From an uncultured Microbacterium sp. (lineage in GTDB: Bacteria; Actinomycetota; Actinomycetes; Actinomycetales; Microbacteriaceae): 5,733 nucleotides of DNA. Under the pieces are notes generated by a model. The model was not told the origin of the DNA. It saw nothing but the letters and a program-made list of their open reading frames with translations, and made no database searches. Every line of letters starts with the position of its first letter. The stretch's first letter is position 1. The stretch covers positions 1 to 5,733 of the forward strand of contig CALKHM010000124.1 of the NCBI GenBank assembly GCA_937988695.1, read 5' to 3'. Positions 1-4,955 of the stretch are shown here, in pieces. A program made the translations under genes and the position numbers.

Positions 1-497
1 GGGCGCCAGACGAACGGCAGCAGCGACGTCCAGAACCGCTCGCCGACCTGATCGCGTGCGCCGAGCTTCATGTTCTCCAGCACGGTCAGCAGCGACAGCG
101 CCTTGGTGAGCTGGAACGTGCGCACCTGCCCCATCCGGGCGACCTTGAACGACGGCACACCGGACAGATCCGTCCCGTCGTACGACCAGTGGCCGGAGTT
201 CGGCTTGTCGAACCCGCACAGCAGGTTGAACAGCGTCGTCTTCCCGGCGCCGTTGGGCCCGATGAGAGCGGTGATGGCCCCGCGCGGGATCTCGAGGTGG
301 TCGACGTCGACCGCGTTCAGGCCGCCGAAGCGGCGGGTGACGCTGTCGACCACGAGGATCGGGTCGTTCTTCGGCACGCCCGGCGCGGGCGCACCGACGG
401 CCAGCCCCGTCGTCTTCGGGCGATGGATGCCGCCGGTCTCGGTGGGCGGCTGGGCAGCGTGCTGCGCGGAGGGCTGCCCCTGCGGGTCATTTGACAA
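1..497 (-). CDS. livG: LivG-like ABC transporter ATP-binding protein (HAAT/branched-chain amino acid type), partial at its C-terminus
   Basis: This is the nucleotide-binding subunit that would hydrolyse ATP on the cytoplasmic face to drive import through the two permeases encoded just upstream. About 165 residues are visible before the window edge; the family is usually about 250-300, so the ABC signature, Walker B and H-loop lie outside. Walker A GPNGAGKTT is at residues 80-88, preceded by the strand-1 region ILVVDSVTRRFGGLNAV (47-63). The Q-loop region RTFQL at 127-131 is typical of LivG. The start is TTG at 497-495, inside the last codons of livM, with AGGGAG 7 nt upstream; an in-frame TGA lies directly before it. 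An ATG at 490 is in another frame and gives only an arginine-rich peptide ending at 317. The first 43 residues are rich in Gln, Pro and Ala and go beyond the usual short LivG N-terminus. A GTG at 377 would remove them but lacks a clear ribosome binding site. The family call is firm; the substrate is not. Confidence 0.92.
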   Translation of the reverse strand, partial: MSNDPQGQPSAQHAAQPPTETGGIHRPKTTGLAVGAPAPGVPKNDPILVVDSVTRRFGGLNAVDVDHLEIPRGAITALIGPNGAGKTTLFNLLCGFDKPNSGHWSYDGTDLSGVPSFKVARMGQVRTFQLTKALSLLTVLENMKLGARDQVGERFWTSLLPFVWR

Positions 498-1464
498 AGG
501 TCATCTCCCTCTTGTCGCCGAGAATGCCCTGCGGGCGGAAGATCACCAGCAGCATGAGCGCGACGCCCACCAGGACGAAGCGGATCTGCGCGGCCTGACT
601 CGTCGAGAACGGCAGCAGCCCTGCGCCGGCCAGGTCGGGCAGCAGGTTGCCGAGGAACGCGAACACGACCCAGAAGATCACGGTGCCCAGGGTCGGGCCG
701 AAGATGGTGGCCGCCCCGCCGAGCAGCAGGATCGTCCACAGGAAGAACGTCAGCGATGTCGAGTAGCTGCCGGGCACCGCCGCGGACGGCAGGATGAAGA
801 CGATGCCGCCGGCGGCGCCGATCACGCCGCCGAGCACGAGGGACTGCATCTTGTACGCGAACACGTTCTTGCCGAGCGCCCGCACGGCGTCCTCGTCTTC
901 GCGGATGCCCTTGAGCACGCGGCCCCACGGGCTGCGCATCAGCGCCCACACCAGCAGGATCGACAGTGCCAGCAGCAGCAGGCCGAACACCCGTTCCCAC
1001 AGCTCGTTCTGGTTGAACGTCCACGGCCCGAAGCCGTACGTGCCGGTGGGGAAGGGGTTCGCGCCGCGGAAGCCGGCGTGGTATCCCGCCAGTCCCGCCG
1101 AGCCCCCCGTCCACTGCTCGAAGACCTGGGTCAGCAGCAGCAGGCGCACGATCTCGGCGGCCGCGATGGTCGCGATCGCGAGATAGTCGCCGCGCAGCCG
1201 CAGGGTGGGGATGCCCAGCACCAGCGCGAACAGCGCGCCGGCGGCCAGGCCGATGATCATGCCCAGCCACCACGGCAGCCCGAACGAGAGCACCGAGATC
1301 GCATAGCCGTAGCCGCCGAGCGCCATGAACGCCGCCATGCCGAAGTTCAGCAGGCCGCCGTAGCCGAAGTGCACGGCCAGGCCCGTCGCCGCCAGCGCGT
1401 AGGCGATCGTGACCGGGCTGATGATGTAGACGGCCGTGTTCGAGAGGATGCCTCCCCAGTCCAT
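487..1464 (-). CDS. livM: LivM-like branched-chain amino acid ABC transporter permease
   Basis: This is the second integral-membrane subunit of the importer, 325 residues, a normal length for LivM. It is hydrophobic throughout. The family-typical segment GLAVHFGYGGLLNFGMAAF (28-46) is present, as is RLRGDYLAIATIAAAEIVR (89-107). The conserved cytoplasmic coupling loop that contacts the ATPase is RSPWGRVLKGIREDEDA (177-193), followed by ALGKNVFAYK. It ends with IFRPQGILGDKRE, the usual BPD_transp_2 C-terminal tail. The ATG at 1464 begins 3 nt after the TGA of livH. A GGGAAAGG stretch in the end of livH may serve as a loosely spaced ribosome binding site, so translational coupling is likely. 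Its end overlaps the start of livG by 11 nt. It lacks the extra cytoplasmic ATPase domain sometimes fused to LivM. The family is certain; leucine, isoleucine or valine as substrate is an inference, since related permeases carry urea, amides or other amino acids. Confidence 0.95.
   Translation of the reverse strand: MDWGGILSNTAVYIISPVTIAYALAATGLAVHFGYGGLLNFGMAAFMALGGYGYAISVLSFGLPWWLGMIIGLAAGALFALVLGIPTLRLRGDYLAIATIAAAEIVRLLLLTQVFEQWTGGSAGLAGYHAGFRGANPFPTGTYGFGPWTFNQNELWERVFGLLLLALSILLVWALMRSPWGRVLKGIREDEDAVRALGKNVFAYKMQSLVLGGVIGAAGGIVFILPSAAVPGSYSTSLTFFLWTILLLGGAATIFGPTLGTVIFWVVFAFLGNLLPDLAGAGLLPFSTSQAAQIRFVLVGVALMLLVIFRPQGILGDKREMTFVK
505..510 (-). promoter_or_regulatory. Ribosome binding site deciding the TTG start of livG
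   Basis: AGGGAG on the minus strand lies 7 nt upstream of the TTG at 497-495 and within the final codons of livM. It supports the TTG over the internal GTG at 377, and it implies that livG is translated by ribosomes coupled to livM. Confidence 0.65.
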
Positions 1465-1467
1465 GGC

Positions 1468-2916
1468 TCAGCCCAGCCTTTCCCTGCGACCCAGCAGCCC
1501 CTGCGGTCTGACCAGCAGGATCACGATGAGCACGATCAGCGCACTCGCGTATTTCAGATCGGACGGGATCCACAGCGTGGAGACCTCGATGGCGATCCCG
1601 ATGATGATCGAGCCGACCAGCGCCCCGAACGCGGTTCCCAACCCGCCCAACGTCATCGCGGAGAAGATGAGCAGCAGCATCTGCACGCCCATGTCCCACT
1701 TCACGCCGGGTCGGAAATACGCCCAGAGGATTCCTGACGTGGCAGCCAGCACGCCCGCGAGGATCCAGACGATCCGGATCACCCGGTCGACGTTGATGCC
1801 GGATGCCGCGGCCAGCTGTGGATTGTCGGAGATGGCCCGCGTCGCCTTTCCCACGCGGGTGCGGGTCAGGAAGTAGGCGACGCCGAGGATCGCCACGAGG
1901 CTGACCACCATGCTGATGACGTCGATGTACGACAGCGAGATCGGCCCGAGGTGGAACGGCTCGGGGCTGGCCCCGGGCAGCTGCGTCGTGCCGCCGCCGA
2001 TGAAGAACTGGAAGAGGTATCGCAGCGCCAGCGACAGGCCGATGCTCACGATCATCACCTGGACCGTGCTCAGGCCCTTGCGTCGCAGCGGTCGCCAGAG
2101 TCCGGCATCCATGCCCAGCCCCAACGCACCGCCGGCGACCACGGCCATCACCAGGCCGAGCCACAGCGGCAGGTTCCACATGCCGGTGGCGATGAAGGCC
2201 ACGAGGCCTCCCCAAGTCACCATCTCGGCGTGCGCGAAGTTCGCGAGCCTCGTGGTGCCGTAGATGAGGGCCGCCCCCATCGAGGCCAGGCCCAGCAGCA
2301 GGCCGAAGTTGACGCCCTGCACGGCGCGGGAGAGGAACTGCGCGGCGAACGACTCGGTCTTGCGCACGCCTTCGCCCAGGAACAGGTTCACGACCTTCAT
2401 GCCGGTCAGGCCGAAGGAGACCTTCTGCGAGGCGGACTCGCCTTTCACGATCACGCCCTTGGGCAGGGTCGCCTCATCGACCGTGAGCGTGTAGTCGGCC
2501 TTCTTGGGCACGTACAGCACCCAGTGGCCCTTCGCGTCGGTCTTCGTCTGCGACTCGAACCCGTTGCCGCTGATCTTGATGACGACGCCTTCGAGTGGTC
2601 TGTCGTTGTACTTGATGTTCCCCACGAACGAGAAGTCGGTCTTCGGGGAGTTCTCGTCGGTGGCCACTGGCCCGGTGCGCAGCGCGAGCAGGATCGCGGA
2701 CGCCTCGACTGCTGCAGCGCGCGGGGCGGATGCCGCGGCAGCGCGCGGGGCGGGTGCTGCGGCGGTCAAGGCCGCCGTGGTCGATGCCGCCGGCTGCTCG
2801 ACGGCGGAGGCCGCCGCGGCGGGTCCGCCCAGGAGCAGCAATGCCGCCACGGCGGCGCCCAGGAGCGCTGAGCGCCGGTTCCGGGGTCGGCCGAGCGCCG
2901 TCATCCTGTGTCTCAC
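1468..2916 (-). CDS. livH: LivH-like ABC transporter permease with an N-terminal signal peptide and carboxypeptidase-regulatory-like domain
   Basis: This is the first gene of the importer operon: 482 residues against about 290-310 for ordinary LivH. Residues about 190-482 are the permease. It has FGLLLGLASMGAALIYGTTRLANFAHAE, split here as FGLLLGLASMGAALIYG (204-220) and TTRLANFAHAE (221-231), which is the LivH hallmark. The coupling loop RTRVGKATRAISDNPQLAA is at 352-370 and the RPQGLLGRRE tail at 470-479. Ahead of it are an arginine-rich N-terminus, a hydrophobic core at 17-30 with a possible AxA cleavage site near ASA-VE (38/39), and an Ala/Pro-rich linker (about 40-80). A compact domain follows at about 94-180 with the pattern PLEGVVIKISG, then TDAKGHWVLYVP, then YTLTVDEATLP, resembling carboxypeptidase-regulatory/Cna-B-like beta-sandwiches. 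That domain would sit outside the membrane. The start is GTG at 2916 with GGAGG 4 nt upstream; ATG at 2904 (residue 5) is an alternative with no ribosome binding site. Substrate and domain function are unknown; urea-type UrtB permeases also carry an extracytoplasmic N-terminal extension. Confidence 0.93.
   Translation of the reverse strand: MRHRMTALGRPRNRRSALLGAAVAALLLLGGPAAAASAVEQPAASTTAALTAAAPAPRAAAASAPRAAAVEASAILLALRTGPVATDENSPKTDFSFVGNIKYNDRPLEGVVIKISGNGFESQTKTDAKGHWVLYVPKKADYTLTVDEATLPKGVIVKGESASQKVSFGLTGMKVVNLFLGEGVRKTESFAAQFLSRAVQGVNFGLLLGLASMGAALIYGTTRLANFAHAEMVTWGGLVAFIATGMWNLPLWLGLVMAVVAGGALGLGMDAGLWRPLRRKGLSTVQVMIVSIGLSLALRYLFQFFIGGGTTQLPGASPEPFHLGPISLSYIDVISMVVSLVAILGVAYFLTRTRVGKATRAISDNPQLAAASGINVDRVIRIVWILAGVLAATSGILWAYFRPGVKWDMGVQMLLLIFSAMTLGGLGTAFGALVGSIIIGIAIEVSTLWIPSDLKYASALIVLIVILLVRPQGLLGRRERLG
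2714..2753 (-). repeat. 24-nt-period direct repeat encoding an Ala/Pro-rich linker in LivH
   Basis: Two identical 16-bp copies (GCAGCGCGCGGGGCGG on the plus strand, 2714-2729 and 2738-2753) are 24 nt apart. They encode two successive APRAAA units between the signal peptide and the beta-domain. The period is a multiple of three, so copy-number change would keep the frame. Confidence 0.75.
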
Positions 2917-2920
2917 GCAA

Positions 2921-2925
2921 CCTCC
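2921..2925 (-). promoter_or_regulatory. Ribosome binding site of livH
   Basis: GGAGG on the minus strand lies 4 nt before the GTG at 2916-2914 and 16 nt before the ATG at 2904. The spacing is a little short for the GTG but far too long for the ATG, so the GTG is preferred. Confidence 0.6.
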
Positions 2926-2927
2926 AC

Positions 2928-2938
2928 ACTGAGTCAGT
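2928..2938. promoter_or_regulatory. 11-bp palindrome just upstream of livH
   Basis: ACTGAGTCAGT is a perfect inverted repeat of 5-bp arms about a central G, placed 2 nt upstream of the livH ribosome binding site. It could be an operator half-site pair, but a palindrome this short can occur by chance. Confidence 0.25.
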
Positions 2939-2983
2939 CGCGGCCCCGCCGGGTGTGCGTAAGCCGACTTGCGCGACGAGACG

Positions 2984-2989
2984 AGCGTA
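2984..2989 (-). promoter_or_regulatory. Candidate -10 element for the livHMG operon
   Basis: TACGCT on the minus strand fits the actinobacterial TANNNT pattern and would put the transcript start near 2977, about 60 nt before livH. The hexamer 17 bp upstream (TAGTCG) matches TTGACA at only three positions, so this is weak. Confidence 0.2.
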
Positions 2990-3081
2990 GCTGACCGTCG
3001 GGCCTTCGACTACCGCGGCCGTGGCGCGACCCCGCCGCTCGCTCGGCCCGCCCAGCGGAATAGCGAGTGGTCGTGCGCGAT

Positions 3082-3087
3082 TACACT
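3082..3087 (+). promoter_or_regulatory. Candidate -10 element for guaB
   Basis: TACACT fits TANNNT and lies in the least GC-rich spot of the divergent region. It predicts a transcript start near 3093-3095 and a leader of about 79 nt. No convincing -35 hexamer is found 16-19 bp upstream. Confidence 0.35.
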
Positions 3088-3094
3088 GGATGTG

Positions 3095-3109
3095 GCGGAG
3101 TGACTCCGC
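3095..3109 (+). promoter_or_regulatory. 15-bp perfect palindrome at the predicted guaB transcript start
   Basis: GCGGAGT-G-ACTCCGC has 7-bp arms with a single central base, starting 7 nt after the candidate -10. Its place suggests an operator overlapping the transcript start. A one-base loop makes it a poor RNA hairpin unless the inner pairs open. No regulator family is assigned. Confidence 0.35.
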
Positions 3110-3162
3110 TAGCCAGGGTCGTCCGCCGCGCATCCGCGACATGAGCGCGCCCGCGGCGCGAG

Positions 3163-3167
3163 AGGAG
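3163..3167 (+). promoter_or_regulatory. Ribosome binding site of guaB
   Basis: AGGAG ends 5 nt before the ATG at 3173. It is strong and well spaced, and it fixes the guaB start. Confidence 0.75.
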
Positions 3168-3172
3168 CCTCC

Positions 3173-4675
3173 ATGGACCAGCCCGACCCCTTCGGCTTCG
3201 TCGGTCTCACGTACGATGACGTCCTGCTGCTGCCCGGGCACACGGACGTGATCCCCAGCGAGGCCGACACCTCGTCGCGGGTGACCCGGCGCATCACGGT
3301 GGCCACTCCGCTGATCTCGGCGGCGATGGACACGGTGACCGAGGCGCGGCTGGCGATCGCCATCGCGCGGCAGGGGGGGCTTGGCATCCTGCACCGGAAC
3401 ATGTCGATCGAGGATCAGGCCGGCATGGTCGACCAGGTCAAGCGCAGCGAGTCGGGCATGATCACCGACCCGATCACGACGACGCCGGATGCCACGATCG
3501 AAGAGGTCGACGCGCTGTGCGCGCAGTACCGCATCTCCGGCCTGCCCGTGGTCGACGATGATGCCCACCTGGTGGGCATCATCACGAACCGCGACATGCG
3601 CTTCGTCTCGGGGTTCGAGCGGCAGACCACCAAGGTCCGCGACGTGATGACCAGCGAGAACCTCATCACCGGGCCGGTCGGCATCAGCGCCGGCGAGGTG
3701 ATCGCCACCTTCGCGAAGCACCGCGTCGAGAAGCTTCCGCTCATCGACGAGAACGGCAAGCTCGCCGGCCTCATCACGATCAAGGACTTCGACAAGAGCG
3801 AGAAGTATCCGCTGGCGACCAAGGACGAGCAGGGGCGTCTGCGCGTGGGCGCGGCCATCGGCTTCTTCGGAGACGCGTGGGAGCGCGCCCAGGCCCTGCG
3901 CGATGCCGGCGTCGACGTGCTCGTCGTGGACACCGCCAACGGGCAGTCCGCCGGTGTCATCGACATCGTCACACGGCTGAAGGCCGACCCCACGTTCGCG
4001 CGCATCGACATCATCGGTGGCAATGTGGCCACGCGTGAGGGGGCCCAGGCGCTCATCGACGCTGGCGTGGATGCCGTCAAGGTCGGTGTCGGACCAGGGT
4101 CCATCTGCACCACGCGCATCGTGGCCGGTGTCGGGGTCCCGCAGGTCACGGCGGTGTACGAGGCGTCGCTGGCCGCCCGCGAGGCCGGCATCCCGGTGAT
4201 CGCCGACGGCGGGCTGCAGTACTCCGGTGACATCGCCAAGGCGCTGGTCGCCGGCGCCGACGCCGTCATGATCGGCTCGCTGTTCGCCGGAACCGACGAG
4301 TCGCCGGGCGAGATCGTCTTCCAGGGCGGCAAGCAGTTCAAGCAGTATCGCGGCATGGGATCGCTGGGCGCTTTGCAGACGCGCGGCAAGAAGACCTCGT
4401 ACTCGAAGGACCGCTATTTCCAGGCCGACGTGCCCAGCGACGACAAGCTGATCCCCGAGGGGATCGAGGGTCAGGTCGCCTACCGCGGGCCGCTGTCCGC
4501 GGTGGCCTACCAGCTCATCGGGGGGCTGCGTCAGTCCATGTTCTACGTCGGCGCGCGTACCGTCGACGAGCTCAAGCAGCGCGGCAAGTTCGTGCGGATC
4601 ACCGCTGCAGGCCTCAAAGAGTCGCACCCCCACGACGTGCAGATCGTGGTCGAGGCGCCCAACTACAAGAAGTAG
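3173..4675 (+). CDS. guaB: Inosine-5'-monophosphate dehydrogenase (IMPDH), complete
   Basis: This cytoplasmic enzyme oxidises IMP to XMP with NAD+, the committed step of guanine-nucleotide synthesis. At 500 residues it is the usual bacterial length. The N-terminal barrel part has LTYDDVLLLPG (12-22). Two CBS domains follow at about 93-145 (SGMITDPITTTPD, then ISGLPVVDD and LVGIITNRDMRF) and about 153-210 (VRDVMTSENLIT, then VEKLPLIDENGKLAGLITIKD); these are the known ATP/ppGpp allosteric module. The barrel resumes with the NAD-site aspartate in VVDTANGQS (D253). The catalytic loop GPGSICTTR (307-315) has Cys312. The phosphate/IMP site IADGG has D345, then come RGMGSLGA (393-400) and the flap Arg414-Tyr415 dyad in KDRYFQ. 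PEGIEGQV at 428-435 is the conserved E-G-I-E-G motif. No key residue is missing. The ATG is fixed by AGGAG 5 nt upstream. It is divergent from the importer operon and followed by a guaB3-type paralogue. Confidence 0.98.
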   Translation: MDQPDPFGFVGLTYDDVLLLPGHTDVIPSEADTSSRVTRRITVATPLISAAMDTVTEARLAIAIARQGGLGILHRNMSIEDQAGMVDQVKRSESGMITDPITTTPDATIEEVDALCAQYRISGLPVVDDDAHLVGIITNRDMRFVSGFERQTTKVRDVMTSENLITGPVGISAGEVIATFAKHRVEKLPLIDENGKLAGLITIKDFDKSEKYPLATKDEQGRLRVGAAIGFFGDAWERAQALRDAGVDVLVVDTANGQSAGVIDIVTRLKADPTFARIDIIGGNVATREGAQALIDAGVDAVKVGVGPGSICTTRIVAGVGVPQVTAVYEASLAAREAGIPVIADGGLQYSGDIAKALVAGADAVMIGSLFAGTDESPGEIVFQGGKQFKQYRGMGSLGALQTRGKKTSYSKDRYFQADVPSDDKLIPEGIEGQVAYRGPLSAVAYQLIGGLRQSMFYVGARTVDELKQRGKFVRITAAGLKESHPHDVQIVVEAPNYKK

Positions 4676-4685
4676 GGCGCCCGGG

Positions 4686-4701
4686 CGAGGCATCCGCCTC
4701 G
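4686..4701 (+). terminator. Small hairpin after guaB, possible terminator
   Basis: CGAGGC and GCCTCG form a perfect 6-bp stem with loop ATCC, starting 10 nt after the guaB stop. An 8-bp palindrome GGGCGCCC (4675-4682) overlaps the stop codon just before it. There is no T-run after the stem, so intrinsic termination is possible but weakly supported; in high-GC actinobacteria such stems often lack T-runs. Confidence 0.35.
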
Positions 4702-4759
4702 ATGACGACCGAGACGGCGGCGGCGATTCGCCCTGCCGCAGCCCCGGTCGGCGCCTTCT

Positions 4760-4824
4760 TCGCAGAAGCGCGCGTACCTCGCACGTTTCGGGGACTTTCC
4801 TGCGAGGAACGCGCTGTCCTGCGA
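4760..4824. repeat. Large imperfect inverted repeat (24-bp arms, 17-nt loop) between guaB and guaB3
   Basis: The arm 4760-4783 pairs with 4801-4824: 20 of 24 positions are complementary, including an uninterrupted 7-bp block next to the loop (CCTCGCA / TGCGAGG) and a 5-bp CGCGT block. The loop is 4784-4800. The left arm overlaps a small hairpin CTTCT-TCGC-AGAAG (4755-4768), and TCCTGCGAG recurs 19 nt apart (4798-4806 and 4817-4825). It could be a guaB terminator, a structured RNA, a protein site or one copy of a dispersed palindromic element. It has no coding potential I trust. Confidence 0.7.
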
Positions 4825-4859
4825 GCCGGAGAGCGGATGCCCGCCCCGGCCACCGGCGG

Positions 4860-4919
4860 CAAGGTCGGCGAACTGAGGACAAGGTCGGCGAGGAGGGGGC
4901 AAGGTCCGCGCGAGGGGGA
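4860..4919. repeat. Three 20-bp tandem repeats
   Basis: Units start at 4860, 4880 and 4900, each beginning CAAGGTC and becoming G-rich at its end. Units 1 and 2 share the first 12 bases, and neighbouring units match at about 15 of 20 positions. The 20-bp period is not a multiple of three, which argues against coding. The array ends 18 nt before the candidate -10 of guaB3, where iterated activator or repressor sites could lie. Confidence 0.75.
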
Positions 4920-4937
4920 TGCGCGGGAGGGCCCGGG

Positions 4938-4943
4938 TAGGGT
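4938..4943 (+). promoter_or_regulatory. Candidate -10 element of guaB3, possibly giving a leaderless transcript
   Basis: TAGGGT fits TANNNT and ends 6 nt before GTG at 4950, which is in frame with the ATG at 4956. That spacing would place the first transcript base on the GTG. No good -35 is visible upstream, where the tandem repeats lie. Confidence 0.4.
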
Positions 4944-4955
4944 GGAAGGGTGAGC

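Larger units (their letters stand above)
2917..3172. promoter_or_regulatory. Divergent intergenic region between livH (minus) and guaB (plus)
   Basis: This 256-bp stretch without a credible gene must hold start signals for both divergent units. I see one TANNNT-type -10 candidate on each strand, two short perfect palindromes and the two ribosome binding sites, listed separately. Neither -10 candidate has a good TTGACA-like -35 partner. Short ATG frames crossing this stretch are out of frame with guaB and look like high-GC noise. Confidence 0.6.

Noticed and set aside
317..490. ATG at 490 overlapping the livM stop as the livG start
   Set aside because: This frame ends at 317 and encodes an arginine-rich peptide; the Walker A frame is a different one that starts at TTG 497.
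70..1737. 555-codon open frame on the plus strand across livG, livM and livH
   Set aside because: It is antisense to three recognisable transporter genes, and its product is Gln/Arg/His-rich low complexity with no motif.
317..2215. 632-codon minus-strand frame running through livH and livM
   Set aside because: It is a shifted frame of the permeases. It lacks hydrophobic membrane segments and is Arg/Pro/His-rich, unlike the true frames at 487-1464 and 1468-2916.
3021..3251. Small plus-strand frame upstream of and overlapping the guaB start
   Set aside because: There is no ribosome binding site of its own, it is Arg/Ser/Pro-rich, and it is out of frame with guaB. A regulatory upstream peptide is conceivable but unsupported.
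3377..3383. Run of seven G in guaB as a possible frameshift
   Set aside because: The frame continues through QGGLGILHR and all later IMPDH motifs, so there is no disruption.
4860..4919. CRISPR-like array
   Set aside because: The units are contiguous with no unique spacers and are degenerate, so this is a simple tandem repeat.
4702..4953. 83-codon plus-strand frame in the guaB-guaB3 spacer
   Set aside because: It runs through the inverted repeat and the 20-bp tandem repeats, whose period breaks frame, and it has no recognisable domain or ribosome binding site.
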